64,000 nucleotides of DNA from contig JBPOHD010000013.1 in assembly GCA_052035955.1 (NCBI GenBank), positions 1 to 64,000 of the forward strand. Reading direction: 5' to 3'. The position numbers and the translations under genes are program-made. Shown piece by piece: positions 51,899-61,005 of the stretch (within the stretch, counting starts at the first letter, position 1; each line of letters starts with the position of its first letter). The stretch is from JAEUNJ01 sp052035955. Its GTDB lineage: Bacteria; Pseudomonadota; Gammaproteobacteria; Burkholderiales; Rhodocyclaceae. The notes under the pieces are model-generated. The model searched no databases, had not been told where the DNA came from, and worked only from the letters and a program-made list of their open reading frames with translations.

Positions 51899-53442
51899 TG
51901 CCTGCCCGTTACATCCTGTTCCTCGACGGATTCCGCCTCGGCGCCTTTCGCTGGCACAACGGCCGCCTGGACGCGGAGGCGGAATTCGCCGCCGATGCGG
52001 GCGGCCAGGAGGAATTCGCCGCCTACCTGTCCAGCCGCCGGCAGGGCGTGTTTCATCTCCTGGCCGACGTGGCGGAGGAAGGATTCCAGTACGAGGAAAT
52101 CCCCTTCGTCCGCGGCAACGACCGGACGGCGATCCTGACCCGGAAGCTGGGCCAGTACTTCTACGGAACCTCCCTTTCCGTCGCGGTCTCCCTCGGGCGG
52201 GCGAAGGAAGGACGGCGCGACGAACGCCTGCTGTTTGCGGGGCTGACGCGGCCCCAGCATTTCGAACCGTGGATTTCCGCCATCCAGGCCACCGAGGCGC
52301 GACTGGCCGGAATCTACACCGTTCCCCAGATGGCCGAGACCCTGGCCGAGTCCCTGGGCACCGGTCGTCGGCAATTCCTCCTGATCACCATCACCCGGGG
52401 CGGCCTCCGGCAGACCTTCATCGAGAACGGCCGCCTTCGCTTCTCCCGCCTGACCGTGCTGGCGACCGGCAGCCGGTCCGAGATGGCCGTGGCCTGCGGG
52501 ACGGAGTCGGCCAAGATCTATCAATACCTGGCGGCCCAGCGCCTGGTCGCCCGGGGAACGGCGCTGCCCACCCTGGTGCTGGCCCAGGCGACCCACGCCG
52601 ATGCCATCCGGTCCCAGTGCCGGGACACGGAAAACCTGCATTACGAATACGTGGACCTCGCCGCCGAGGCGCGCCGGCGAAACCTGAGGAACCTGCCGAC
52701 CGACGGAGGGGTCGAGTTCCTGCTCATGCACCTGCTGGCCCGCCGTCCGCCGGCCGAGCAGTTCGCCCACGGCGACGAACGGAAGTTCTTCAAGCTCTGG
52801 CGCCTGAAGTCGGCCATTCTCGCCGGCGGCACCATCGCCCTGGCCGGGTGCCTGCTCTATGCGGGCAAGCTGGGCGTCGAGTACCTCCAGCTGGAGGGTC
52901 AGGCCAGGGAACTCCGCGCCCAGGCCGAGGCCGAGCAGAATCGCTATGCCGCCGTCCTCGGCGGACTGCCGCGAATCCCGCTGAAGAACGACGAATTGCG
53001 CCTGCTGGTCAGCAAGTACGACGTGGCCAGCCATCGCAGCCCGCCGCTGGAACCCCTGCTCCAGTCCATCAGCCTCGCCCTGCAGGCGGACCCGCGCATC
53101 GAGTTGACCCGCCTGGCCTGGTCGGTCGGCGGAATGTCCGAGGACGCGGCGGCGGCGGCGCCGGTCGGCGACCCCCGGCGAACCCCCGCCGGCAAGGACA
53201 TCGATGCGACCGTGGAGTTGCAGGGCAACCTTCCGCTGGCCCTGGCGGCCGACCATCGGGCACAACTGGAGGCTGTCGAGTCCTTCGCCAGCCGCTTGCG
53301 GGCGGGGGGAGAGTTGCGCGTCGAAGTGCTGCGCCTCCCCTTCGAGGTCGAATCGGGCAAGGCCCTGCGCAGCGCCGGGGACGCCAAGGCCCTGACGGAA
53401 CAACCCCGATTCTCCATCCGCGTCATGAAGAGGATCGCATGA
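51898..53442 (+). CDS. PilM-PilN-like fusion protein (MshI-like)
   Basis: 514 residues from the ATG at 51898, which shares one base with the MshG stop (TGATG). The first 290 residues look like an actin-fold PilM/MshI-type domain (YILFLDGFRLGAFRWHNGRL, FLLITITRGGLRQTFIENGRLRFSRLT). A membrane helix at about 303-325 and a coiled coil plus a PilN-like ferredoxin fold follow. Such proteins link the cytoplasmic ATPase to the periplasmic assembly ring. Assignment is by layout and position; motif evidence is modest. Confidence 0.72.
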   Translation: MPARYILFLDGFRLGAFRWHNGRLDAEAEFAADAGGQEEFAAYLSSRRQGVFHLLADVAEEGFQYEEIPFVRGNDRTAILTRKLGQYFYGTSLSVAVSLGRAKEGRRDERLLFAGLTRPQHFEPWISAIQATEARLAGIYTVPQMAETLAESLGTGRRQFLLITITRGGLRQTFIENGRLRFSRLTVLATGSRSEMAVACGTESAKIYQYLAAQRLVARGTALPTLVLAQATHADAIRSQCRDTENLHYEYVDLAAEARRRNLRNLPTDGGVEFLLMHLLARRPPAEQFAHGDERKFFKLWRLKSAILAGGTIALAGCLLYAGKLGVEYLQLEGQARELRAQAEAEQNRYAAVLGGLPRIPLKNDELRLLVSKYDVASHRSPPLEPLLQSISLALQADPRIELTRLAWSVGGMSEDAAAAAPVGDPRRTPAGKDIDATVELQGNLPLALAADHRAQLEAVESFASRLRAGGELRVEVLRLPFEVESGKALRSAGDAKALTEQPRFSIRVMKRIA

Positions 53443-54050
53443 AGCTGGATAGCGCCGCCCTCCTGCGCCTGCGCTGGAGCGCCATTGCCTCCCTGCTCCT
53501 CGTCCTCGCCGGAGCCGGCATCGTCACGCTTGCCCGGGACGCCCTGGACCTGGCCCGGCGGGAGGCCGCCTCGGCGACCACCCAGCGCAAGGAGGTGAAT
53601 GACCGCCTGTCGCGGGCCACCGACGAGGAACAGGAGATCCGCCAGAAGATCGGCCGCTACCAGGAGATCGTCGCCCTCGGCCACATCGGACAGGAACAAA
53701 GGCTGGCCTGGGTCGAGGAGATCGGCCGCAGCAAGGCGCAGCGCAAGCTCCTCGAACTCGAGTACGAAATCCTGCCGCAGAAGCCGGCGGACGGCATCCT
53801 GGCCCCGGAAGGCCCATCGGCCGGCGCCCTGGAGTTCGTCAGCAGCACGATGAAACTCAGGATGCAACTGCTCCACGAGGAAGACCTGCTGGGCTTCCTG
53901 GCCGACCTGCGCACCAACGTGAAGGCCATGCTCCACATCCGCGACTGCGCCGTCGAGCGAATTCCGCGAACCGGCGGCGACAAGCCCAACAGCGCCCAGT
54001 TGCATGCCGAGTGCACCATCGAATGGGTCACCCTGAAGGAGCGGAAATGA
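53439..54050 (+). CDS. Pilus accessory membrane protein (MshJ/PilO-like position)
   Basis: A 203-residue protein with one N-terminal membrane helix (WSAIASLLLVLAGAGIVTLA), a coiled coil to about residue 90 and a small periplasmic domain. This is the PilO/MshJ layout. It overlaps both neighbours by four bases. Likely part of the inner-membrane assembly ring with the PilN-like part of the upstream protein. Confidence 0.7.
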   Translation: MKLDSAALLRLRWSAIASLLLVLAGAGIVTLARDALDLARREAASATTQRKEVNDRLSRATDEEQEIRQKIGRYQEIVALGHIGQEQRLAWVEEIGRSKAQRKLLELEYEILPQKPADGILAPEGPSAGALEFVSSTMKLRMQLLHEEDLLGFLADLRTNVKAMLHIRDCAVERIPRTGGDKPNSAQLHAECTIEWVTLKERK

Positions 54051-54481
54051 GTACCCGCGGCGCCGCCTGGCGCGGCCTGCTGCTGATCGCCGGCGCCCTG
54101 GTCGTCCTGCCCGCGGCGGCCGAGCCCCTGGGGCGCCTCTTCCTGACCCCGGAACGGCGGGCCGCCCTGGAACGACAGAGGCAGGCCAACATCCAGGAGT
54201 CCCAGAGCCTCGAAGGCGCCGTCATGCGCCTCGACGGCACCGTCGTCCGCTCCAGCGGCAAGGCCACCGTCTGGGTCAGCGGACGTCCCCAGCACGACCT
54301 GGACGGCAGCGGCGGCGTCGCCGTCAAGCTGAGCCGGGAAAAGCCCGGCGAAGCCGTCCTGGCGCCGGGCGACGAGCCGGCCGCCCGCCTGCGGGTCGGC
54401 GAATCCATCAACCGGGCGACCCGCGAGACGACCGACGGACTCGGCGGCGGCACCATCGTTCGCGGGCGCCGCAAAGACTGA
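54047..54481 (+). CDS. Small secreted pilus accessory protein (MshK/PilP-like position)
   Basis: A 144-residue protein with a signal peptide (LLLIAGALVVLPAAAEP) and a short domain (EGAVMRLDGTVVRSSGKATVWVSGRP). The central part resembles the MshK/GspC-like linker that touches the secretin. It overlaps the upstream gene by four bases and lies 10 bp before the lectin prepilin. Homology is weak. Confidence 0.65.
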   Translation: MSTRGAAWRGLLLIAGALVVLPAAAEPLGRLFLTPERRAALERQRQANIQESQSLEGAVMRLDGTVVRSSGKATVWVSGRPQHDLDGSGGVAVKLSREKPGEAVLAPGDEPAARLRVGESINRATRETTDGLGGGTIVRGRRKD

Positions 54482-54491
54482 CGGGGCAGCG

Positions 54492-56771
54492 ATGCTCGCC
54501 CGACGCCCCAGAGAAGGCCGAGTCGGCCGGCGCCCCGGCGAGGGCGGCTATGCCCTCGTCGCCCTGATGGCCCTGGTCGGCATCGGCGTGATGTTCTTCC
54601 TGGTTCGGCAGTTTTCCGGAGTGGGCGGCCAGGGCCCGCGCCAGGAAGCCGCCCTCGACGCCCTGCTGGTGGCCAAGCAGGCCCTGATCGGCTACGCCGC
54701 CACCTACCGCGACAGCCACGCCGACGACATGTTTGGCTACCTGCCCTGCCCGGACACCAACGGCGACGGCAGTGCCGACCCGCCCTGCGGCGCCGCCGGC
54801 CAGTCGGCGGTGGGCTTCCTGCCCTACCGCACGCTCGGGTTGGCCGACCTGCGGGACGAGAGCGGCGCCTGCCTCTGGTACGCCGTGTCGGCCAACTTCA
54901 AGAACAACCCCAAGACCGCGGCCGCCTTCAACTGGGACCTGCAGGGGAATTTCCAGGTCCGCACCAGCGCCGGCGCCGTCCGCCTTGCCCCGGAGGACGC
55001 GGAGGGCGGCGGGGCGGCCATCGTCTTCGCCGCCGGCCCGCCGCTGCCTGGTCAGAACCGCACCGGCGGCACCGCCGTCCAGCGCTGCGGCGGCGATGCC
55101 GCGGCGGCCTACGCCGCCTACCTGGAGTCGGCGGCCTTCGGCGCCGGCCCCGTGGCGGCCGGCACGGTGACCCTCACCGAGGGCGATCCGGCGGCCGGCA
55201 ACAACAACGACCGCTTCGTCTGGATCACCCCCCGGGAACTGTTCACCGCCATCAAGACCCGCAGCGACTTCGCCACCGACCTGAATGCCCTGGCCATGGA
55301 CATCAGGCACCGCTTCGAAGGCCAGGCCCTGCTGCCGGCCCCGGTTTCCGGCAGCGCCGCCGGAACGAAGATCTCGGGCGGCATTGCGGCGACGGTGGCG
55401 GCCGGCTACTTCCCCGACAGCGCCAGTTCCCCGGACTACTACCCCAACTGGTCCGGCCAGTTCCGCTATGCCGTCTGCTCCAACCAGAAGGTCCGCTGCC
55501 TCAACGGGGGCGCCTGTACCGGCGTCCTCCTGTTCGGCGGCGAACGCCCGGCCGGCGGGCCGCGCACGGCGGCGGAAGCGGGCAGCACGGCCAGTTTCCT
55601 GGACATCGCCAACCTGGCCAGCTTCACCGGCGCCGGCACGCTCTTCGCGGGCGCCCCGTCCTTCACCGTGGCCAACCCCCGCCTGGGCGCCTCGGCCGAC
55701 GTCATGTACTGCCTGAATCCCCCGGAGGTGTCCTTCGCCAAGGACATGGCCGACTTCGTGGACACGACGCCGTCCCTGCGCATCACCGGGGTGGCGGGCA
55801 CCCAGGGGCTGGCCTCCCGCGACGCGACCGCCCTGACCCTCGGCAACGACAACGCCACCACGGGCCATACCGATGCCGACACGGGCCATGCCCTCGTCAC
55901 CGGACAGCTCTTCGGATGCTCCTGGTATGGAAACACCATCGCCTTCGGGACGGGCGTGCGCATCTACTTCCGATTCCGGATCGAGAACAACACGGCGGGC
56001 GAGGGCTTCACCCTGACCCTGGCCGACAACTCGACCAACCCCTCCACCGCCATGTGCGGCAGCGGCGGCGAATACCTCGGTTACGCCGGGACCAACGCCA
56101 ATGCCGCCGGCGTCCCCTACACAGCCCCCATCGTCACGTCGAAGCTCGCCCTCGAGTTCGACACCCATCAGGATGCCGGCCGCAGCGACACCAATGCGCG
56201 CCACGTGGCCCTGGTCTATTGGGGACAGGCCTACGACATCGTCACCTTCGCGCCGTTCACGTCGGACGACAACCTGCACCACACGCCTCCCCCTACGACC
56301 GGCTTCGAGAACCTCCTCGGCCCGGATTACTTCAACCTGACCAGCCCCCTGAACACCAAGCGCGCGACCCTGACCTGCCTGAACAGCAGCACCGTCTGCC
56401 CGACCGCCGCCGATCGCAGCTTCCTGGTCCGGATGGACATCGTCCGCGCCTACACGCCGCTGGGGGGCGCGGTCACTCGCGGCACCGGCAGTTATTCGAT
56501 CAAGGCCTGGGTCGTCAAGGGCACCAGCGCCGACGACTTCGCCGGCATCGACAACGTGGCGGTAGACTTCTCGGGCACCTCCAGCGCCAACTACCTGGAA
56601 TCCGGAAGCATCCTCCTGCCACCGACCGTTTACCTTGCCGACACCGTGAGCTTCCAGGACCTGAACAAGACGGCCGAGGTCTTCCGCAATTTCCGGGTCG
56701 GCTTCACGGTGGGCCAGGGGACCACCGGGCAGCGCTTCACCGTCACCGATTTCAAGCTGAAGACCCGATGA
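54492..56771 (+). CDS. Large prepilin-like protein with L-type lectin-like domain
   Basis: A 759-residue protein. The leader MLARRPREGRVGRRPGEGG is followed by YALVALMALVGIGVMFFLV, a prepilin-type cleavage site (Gly19/Tyr20) whose mature position 5 is Ala instead of Glu. Residues about 60-135 have the pilin-body pattern ALIGYA ... GYLPCPDTNGDG ... GFLPYRTLGLADLRD, shared with the next gene. From about residue 420 to the end is a legume-lectin-like fold: GEGFTLTLADNS, KLALEFDTHQDAGRSDTNARHVALVYWG and the closing strand RVGFTVGQGTTGQRFTVTDFKL. Lack of Glu5 and large size match GspK-like tip pilins. I infer a tip adhesin for glycans. Confidence 0.82.
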   Translation: MLARRPREGRVGRRPGEGGYALVALMALVGIGVMFFLVRQFSGVGGQGPRQEAALDALLVAKQALIGYAATYRDSHADDMFGYLPCPDTNGDGSADPPCGAAGQSAVGFLPYRTLGLADLRDESGACLWYAVSANFKNNPKTAAAFNWDLQGNFQVRTSAGAVRLAPEDAEGGGAAIVFAAGPPLPGQNRTGGTAVQRCGGDAAAAYAAYLESAAFGAGPVAAGTVTLTEGDPAAGNNNDRFVWITPRELFTAIKTRSDFATDLNALAMDIRHRFEGQALLPAPVSGSAAGTKISGGIAATVAAGYFPDSASSPDYYPNWSGQFRYAVCSNQKVRCLNGGACTGVLLFGGERPAGGPRTAAEAGSTASFLDIANLASFTGAGTLFAGAPSFTVANPRLGASADVMYCLNPPEVSFAKDMADFVDTTPSLRITGVAGTQGLASRDATALTLGNDNATTGHTDADTGHALVTGQLFGCSWYGNTIAFGTGVRIYFRFRIENNTAGEGFTLTLADNSTNPSTAMCGSGGEYLGYAGTNANAAGVPYTAPIVTSKLALEFDTHQDAGRSDTNARHVALVYWGQAYDIVTFAPFTSDDNLHHTPPPTTGFENLLGPDYFNLTSPLNTKRATLTCLNSSTVCPTAADRSFLVRMDIVRAYTPLGGAVTRGTGSYSIKAWVVKGTSADDFAGIDNVAVDFSGTSSANYLESGSILLPPTVYLADTVSFQDLNKTAEVFRNFRVGFTVGQGTTGQRFTVTDFKLKTR

Positions 56772-56786
56772 ACCTGGAAACCGCAG

Positions 56787-56918
56787 TTCATTCACCACAG
56801 AGGACCCAGAGGGCACAGAGGAAGCCAGTGTCCGTCCCCATCGCGGCTCACCCGCCGGGTGATGCTCACCGCAAGCAGACGCCGTTGATTCGTGTTCTTG
56901 GTGTCCTACGTGGTTCAA
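56787..56918. repeat. Dispersed-repeat-like inverted arms between the two prepilin genes
   Basis: The left arm reads TTCACCACAGAGGACCCAGA and the right arm ends in GTGTCCTACGTGGTTCAA. Its complement, TTGAACCACGTAGGACACC, resembles the left arm. The pattern is that of the CACAGAGGACACAGAGG-type dispersed repeats of many proteobacteria. It fills most of the 160-bp gap. Confidence 0.6.
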
Positions 56919-56932
56919 CTGTTTTTTCCAGG

Positions 56933-57604
56933 ATGAATCGCCCAAACGCCATGGAAACCGCCCGGGGCTTCACCCTGACCGAGATGGCCGTGGTCCTGGT
57001 CATCGTCGCCCTGCTGATCGGCGGCATGCTGCTCCCCCTCTCGGCCCAGAACGACCTGCGCAATGCCGCCGAGACGCGGCGCATGCTGGGCGAGATCCGG
57101 GAAGCCCTGATCGGCTATGCCATGGTCAACGGCCGCCTCCCCTGCCCCATGCTGCTGGCGACCACCAACCCGGCCGATGCGGCCTACGGCGTGGCCCCGG
57201 CCGCCTGCGCCCCGGGAGCGGAGGGCATCCTGCCCTGGAAGACCCTCGGGGTTCCCGAGACCGATGCCTGGGGCATCCGGCGCACGGCGGCGGCGGACCC
57301 TTTCGCCGGCTACTGGCGCTATCGCACGGACGACAACTTCGCCGTCGCCTTCTCCCTGGCCTCCGGCACGGCATCGGCCCTGGCGGTCTGGGATGCGGCC
57401 GGCAACCGCATTTCCCTGGTCACCGAGGCGCCGGTGGCCATCGTCTATTCCACCGGCCCGAACCGGGTCGCCAACGGCCGCAACGCGGTCGTGGATGCCG
57501 ACTACGAGGCCGGCGAAACCAGCAACACCTTCGACGACCTGCTGATCTGGATCAGCCGCCCGCTGTTGTTCAGCCGCATGGTCAGCGCCGGCCGCCTGCC
57601 CTGA
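56933..57604 (+). CDS. Type IV prepilin / pseudopilin
   Basis: 223 residues from the ATG at 56933, or 217 from 56951 (METARG). The cleavage site is G/FTLTEMAVVLVIVALLIGG, with Glu5 present. The body has ALIGYAMVNGRLPCPML, a Cys pair and GILPWKTLGVPETDAWG, the class shared with the upstream lectin pilin. Likely a minor pilin. The frame is open far upstream, but that is a shadow of the lectin gene. Confidence 0.88.
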   Translation: MNRPNAMETARGFTLTEMAVVLVIVALLIGGMLLPLSAQNDLRNAAETRRMLGEIREALIGYAMVNGRLPCPMLLATTNPADAAYGVAPAACAPGAEGILPWKTLGVPETDAWGIRRTAAADPFAGYWRYRTDDNFAVAFSLASGTASALAVWDAAGNRISLVTEAPVAIVYSTGPNRVANGRNAVVDADYEAGETSNTFDDLLIWISRPLLFSRMVSAGRLP

Positions 57605-57713
57605 TCCGCCTCGCCCGCAGGTTCCGGGGCGACGACGCCGCCCCGGCCGTCGCACCCCAGACCGGCGCTTCTCCTTGACCCGTCCGGACCTTCCTGCGAG
57701 ACTTGGCATTCGC

Positions 57714-59045
57714 ATGAATGCCCCGTCCCCCGTTCCCCTCAGCAGTCCCCGGCCCGTCGCACCGGAGGGCTTCCTGGCGCGCCTGCGCAAGGCGGGCATA
57801 GAGCCGGGCGACAGCGAGGAGCAGCAGCTCAACAAGTCCCTGCTGGTGTTCGCCACCGGCCTGGTCAGCGTCGCCTCGATGCTCTGGCTGGCCCTCTACT
57901 GGGTCCTCGGACCGCGCCTGTCGGCCACTTACCCGCTGCTCTTCCAGCTGGCCCTGACGGTCAACCTCCTCATCTACATCGGCAGCCGCAATTTCGAGTT
58001 CTTCCGCGTCAGCCAGCTGGCGCTGTTCCTGTTCGCGCCCTTCGCCGTCCAGTGGGGCATAGGCAATTTCATCACCGCCAGCGGCGTGATCCTCTGGGGA
58101 CTGCTGGCGCCGGTGGGCGCCATCCTGTTCTTCGGGGTACGGGAGTCTGTGGCCTGGTTCTTCGCCTGGGCCTTCCTGACCATCCTGTCCGGCACCTTCG
58201 ATTTCGTGCTGGCCGATGTCGCCAGCCTCCAGGCGACCGCCGTGCCCACCCGCACCAGCGTCGTCTTCTTCGCCCTCAACTTCGTCGCCGTGGCGACCAT
58301 CATCTACATGCTGCTGCGCTTTTCCATCCAGGAGAAGCGCAAGACGGAGGAAAAACTGCGGGAAGCCCACCAGCTGCTGCAGATGGAGCAGGACCGCTCC
58401 GAGCGGCTCCTCCTCAACATCCTGCCGGGGCCGGTGGCGGAACGGCTCAAGCACTCCAGCGAGACCATCGCCGACGGCTTCGCCGACGTGACCGTGATGT
58501 TCGCCGACATCGTCAATTTCACCCAGGTGGCGGCCGGGATGTCCCCCGGCGAGGTCTTCTCCATGCTGAACCGCATCTTCTCGGCCTGGGACGAACTGGC
58601 CGAGCGCTACGGCCTGGAGAAGATCAAGACCATCGGAGACGCCTACATGGTGGCCGGTGGGCTCAACGAGGGCCCCGTGGATTACTCGGCCGCCGTCGCC
58701 GACATGGCCGTGGCCATGCGCGACCTGCTGCACCGGGACTTCGCCATCAACACGGCCCACCTGGAGGTGCGCATCGGCATAGGGACCGGTCCCGTGGTGG
58801 CCGGCGTCGTCGGCAAGAAGAAGTTCATCTACGACCTCTGGGGCGACACGGTCAACATCGCCAGCCGCATCACCACCGAAGGCGTGCCCGGCATGATCCA
58901 GTGCGACACGACCACCTTCCGGCGCCTGCACGGTCCCTTCGATTTCCACGAGCCCCAGACCATCTACCTGAAGGGCAAGGGCAACATGACCGTCTATCGC
59001 CTGCTCGGCCGCCGCACCGACCGTTGGGATTCCCAGGTCGCCTGA
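57714..59045 (+). CDS. Membrane adenylate cyclase (class III)
   Basis: The ATG at 57714 gives 443 residues. Six hydrophobic helices lie between about residues 40 and 205, followed by a short coiled coil and a class III cyclase domain. The metal-binding Asp are in FADIVNFT (Asp265) and KTIGDAYM (Asp309). Adenine-selecting Lys305 (KIKTIGD) and Asp374 (IYDLWGDTVNIASR) point to ATP as substrate. It should make cAMP at the inner membrane in response to an unknown cue. Encoded inside the pilus cluster, 109 bp after a prepilin. Confidence 0.92.
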   Translation: MNAPSPVPLSSPRPVAPEGFLARLRKAGIEPGDSEEQQLNKSLLVFATGLVSVASMLWLALYWVLGPRLSATYPLLFQLALTVNLLIYIGSRNFEFFRVSQLALFLFAPFAVQWGIGNFITASGVILWGLLAPVGAILFFGVRESVAWFFAWAFLTILSGTFDFVLADVASLQATAVPTRTSVVFFALNFVAVATIIYMLLRFSIQEKRKTEEKLREAHQLLQMEQDRSERLLLNILPGPVAERLKHSSETIADGFADVTVMFADIVNFTQVAAGMSPGEVFSMLNRIFSAWDELAERYGLEKIKTIGDAYMVAGGLNEGPVDYSAAVADMAVAMRDLLHRDFAINTAHLEVRIGIGTGPVVAGVVGKKKFIYDLWGDTVNIASRITTEGVPGMIQCDTTTFRRLHGPFDFHEPQTIYLKGKGNMTVYRLLGRRTDRWDSQVA

Positions 59046-59095
59046 AGCTTCATCCCGAAAACCCCACCGGGCAGGCGCGGAGAAAGGCGATACGT

Positions 59096-59114
59096 CACGG
59101 CCTGGCAGGCCGTG
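59096..59114. terminator. Hairpin between convergent cyclase and kinase genes
   Basis: CACGGCCT (59096-59103) pairs perfectly with AGGCCGTG (59107-59114) around GGC. It stands in the 147-bp gap where the two genes converge. No T tract follows on either strand. Confidence 0.45.
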
Positions 59115-59143
59115 TTCGGATCAAGGCCTCGAATCCGGCAAGT

Positions 59144-59180
59144 CCTGCCTCCGTGATCTCCGTGTCGCCGTCGTGAAACC
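59144..59180. repeat. Fragment resembling a dispersed CTCCGTG-type repeat
   Basis: The stretch CTCCGTGATCTCCGTGTCGC followed by CGTCGTGAAA has the period-9 to 10 CTCCGTG pattern of a common extragenic element. Only one arm is evident. It is next to the end of the histidine kinase gene. Confidence 0.4.
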
Positions 59181-59192
59181 GCCTTCCGAGGG

Positions 59193-60908
59193 TCATCCGG
59201 GGACCGCCGGCGCCAGCCGGAATTCGACGCAGCCGTCCCGGTTCTCGGCCAGTTCGAGCCGATAGCCGCCGGCCTGCGCGTAACGCCCGACCTGGTAAAG
59301 GCCGACACCGAAGCCACCGGCGGATTCCACCGGCCCCTTGCCGATTTCCCGGGCCAGCGGCTCCGGGATGGCCCGGCCATCGTCGCCCACGGCCAGGGCG
59401 ACGCCCTCTCCCTCCGCGTCCATGCGAACCGCAATCACCAGGCCCGGCTCCCGTTCCCGCTTCTCCAGGGCATTCCGCAGCAGGTTCTCTGCGGCGGCGC
59501 TGAACAGGGCGGCCGGCAGGCGCTGCCCCTCCAGCCCGGACGGCGGCCGGAAGGCGATGCCTTCCCCCGCGAAGCGCGAGCCCAGTTCCCGCCACCATTC
59601 GAGGGCATCGGATTCCGGCCCCTCGACCGCCTCCGGCGCCTTGAGCTTTTCCAGGGTCTGCTGCAGGCGTCCGGCGATGACGGGCAACTGGCGTCGCACC
59701 AGTTCCTGGAAACGCGCCGAGCCCGCGTCGTCGCCGGCCGCCGCGACGCACAGGGTGTTGAGGGACTGGAGCAGGTTCTTGACGTCGTGGGTCAGGCGGG
59801 ATCCGGTCTCGTAGATGGCCTGGAGGTAGCTGAGGCGGCGCAGTTCTCCGGCCCGGCGGCGCGCGTGATAGAACTCGGCGAGCAGGCGGGTCACGATGTC
59901 CAGGTGCCAGGCCATGACCGGCGTCAGCTCATGCCGCGTGAATACCACCACCAGCAGCCCCTCCTGCGGGAACTCGCTGCGGGCCCCCTGGCGGAGGCCG
60001 AAATTCCCGGCATCCTCCTCCGTCTTCCACTCGCCGCCGCTGACCCAGGGGATCCGCCGGGGCAGTTCCGCGCAGGCGCGGGCCACGAAGCGCACCGGGT
60101 CGTCGTCGCCGGCCGAGGAAGAGGACAGGGACTCCACCCACTCCTCGAAGGGCATGCCCAGGGACAGCAGGTGGCGCGACAGGATGTTGCCGAAGCCGGC
60201 GAAACCGCCGCGCGGGTTCCAGGCCCAGGCCAGCAGCAGCAGCGCGCCGGCGGTCAGCAGGGTGGCGAAGACGAGGGAGGAAAGGTAGTCCAGGTTGCGC
60301 AGCGTCATGACCGCGACGCTGCCCAGGGTCATGACGGCCAGGATCAGGAAGATGAAGACGCTGTAGGCAAGGTCGATGGCGTCCCGGTATCCCGGCGCCT
60401 CGGGTTCCCCCGGCAGCAGGGCCATGGCCAGCAGCAGCACGGGCAGGCCCACCCGCGGCAGCAGTTCCAGGTTGCCCCCGATGGCGGCTCCCCCGGGCAG
60501 CAGGCGGGGGACCAGCACCGCCAGCACCGCCGCCACCAGGTAGGCCAGGGCCAGCAGGTGGAACAGCCGGTTCCAGCGGCTGCCGGGATGGAAGACCTTG
60601 CCGCCGATGATGCCGGCGATCAGCAGGGCCCAGAGGACCAGGATCCCCCAGTTGAGTTCCAGGGCCACCGAGGCCACCAGGACCGCCAGGACCCCGAGGC
60701 TGATCGGCGGAATCCGCCGGTCGGCCTGGATGAAGGGTTGCCAGAGGAAAAACAGGCCCACCTGGACCAGGGCGAGGGTGCGGCCGACCGGGCTGTCCAC
60801 CCCCTCCAGCAGCCCCAGGTGGAAGAGGACCAGCAGGGCCAGCAGCAGCCAGCGGCGGCGCCCGGATACGGCGTCGAGGAGGCTGGGAAGGCGTGTCAGG
60901 CTTATCAC
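59193..60908 (-). CDS. Membrane histidine kinase
   Basis: A 571-residue sensor kinase. About eight hydrophobic helices fill residues 18-235, then a GAF-like region to about 350. The H-box is GSRLTHDVKNLLQSLN with His374. The ATPase part has the N-box AAENLLRNALEKRE, a D-box-like VGDDGRAIP and the G-box GGFGVGLYQVGRYA. The HDVKN form and layout recall PrsK-type kinases. It is on the minus strand between the cyclase and the last pilin. The sigma-54 response regulator at 42768 is a candidate partner. Confidence 0.88.
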   Translation of the reverse strand: MISLTRLPSLLDAVSGRRRWLLLALLVLFHLGLLEGVDSPVGRTLALVQVGLFFLWQPFIQADRRIPPISLGVLAVLVASVALELNWGILVLWALLIAGIIGGKVFHPGSRWNRLFHLLALAYLVAAVLAVLVPRLLPGGAAIGGNLELLPRVGLPVLLLAMALLPGEPEAPGYRDAIDLAYSVFIFLILAVMTLGSVAVMTLRNLDYLSSLVFATLLTAGALLLLAWAWNPRGGFAGFGNILSRHLLSLGMPFEEWVESLSSSSAGDDDPVRFVARACAELPRRIPWVSGGEWKTEEDAGNFGLRQGARSEFPQEGLLVVVFTRHELTPVMAWHLDIVTRLLAEFYHARRRAGELRRLSYLQAIYETGSRLTHDVKNLLQSLNTLCVAAAGDDAGSARFQELVRRQLPVIAGRLQQTLEKLKAPEAVEGPESDALEWWRELGSRFAGEGIAFRPPSGLEGQRLPAALFSAAAENLLRNALEKREREPGLVIAVRMDAEGEGVALAVGDDGRAIPEPLAREIGKGPVESAGGFGVGLYQVGRYAQAGGYRLELAENRDGCVEFRLAPAVPG

Positions 60909-61005
60909 TTAAGCAAGATGTCGAAAAATGGACGGATGCGTGGAAATTCGGTCAATCCGGATGAAGATTCCTCGCCAAACGGTCGATTTTCAACCAAAAA
61001 CCGCG

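Noticed and set aside
44268..57604. Type II secretion system instead of a pilus
   Set aside because: Gene order and the MshL/MshN/MshE/MshG-like set fit the MSHA pilus better. GspC, GspD, GspL and GspM of a true T2SS are not seen, though an MSHA/T2SS hybrid cannot be excluded.
42768..60908. PEP-CTERM/exosortase system, suggested by PrsK/PrsR-like proteins
   Set aside because: No exosortase, PEP-CTERM proteins or polysaccharide genes are present. The neighbours are pilus genes.
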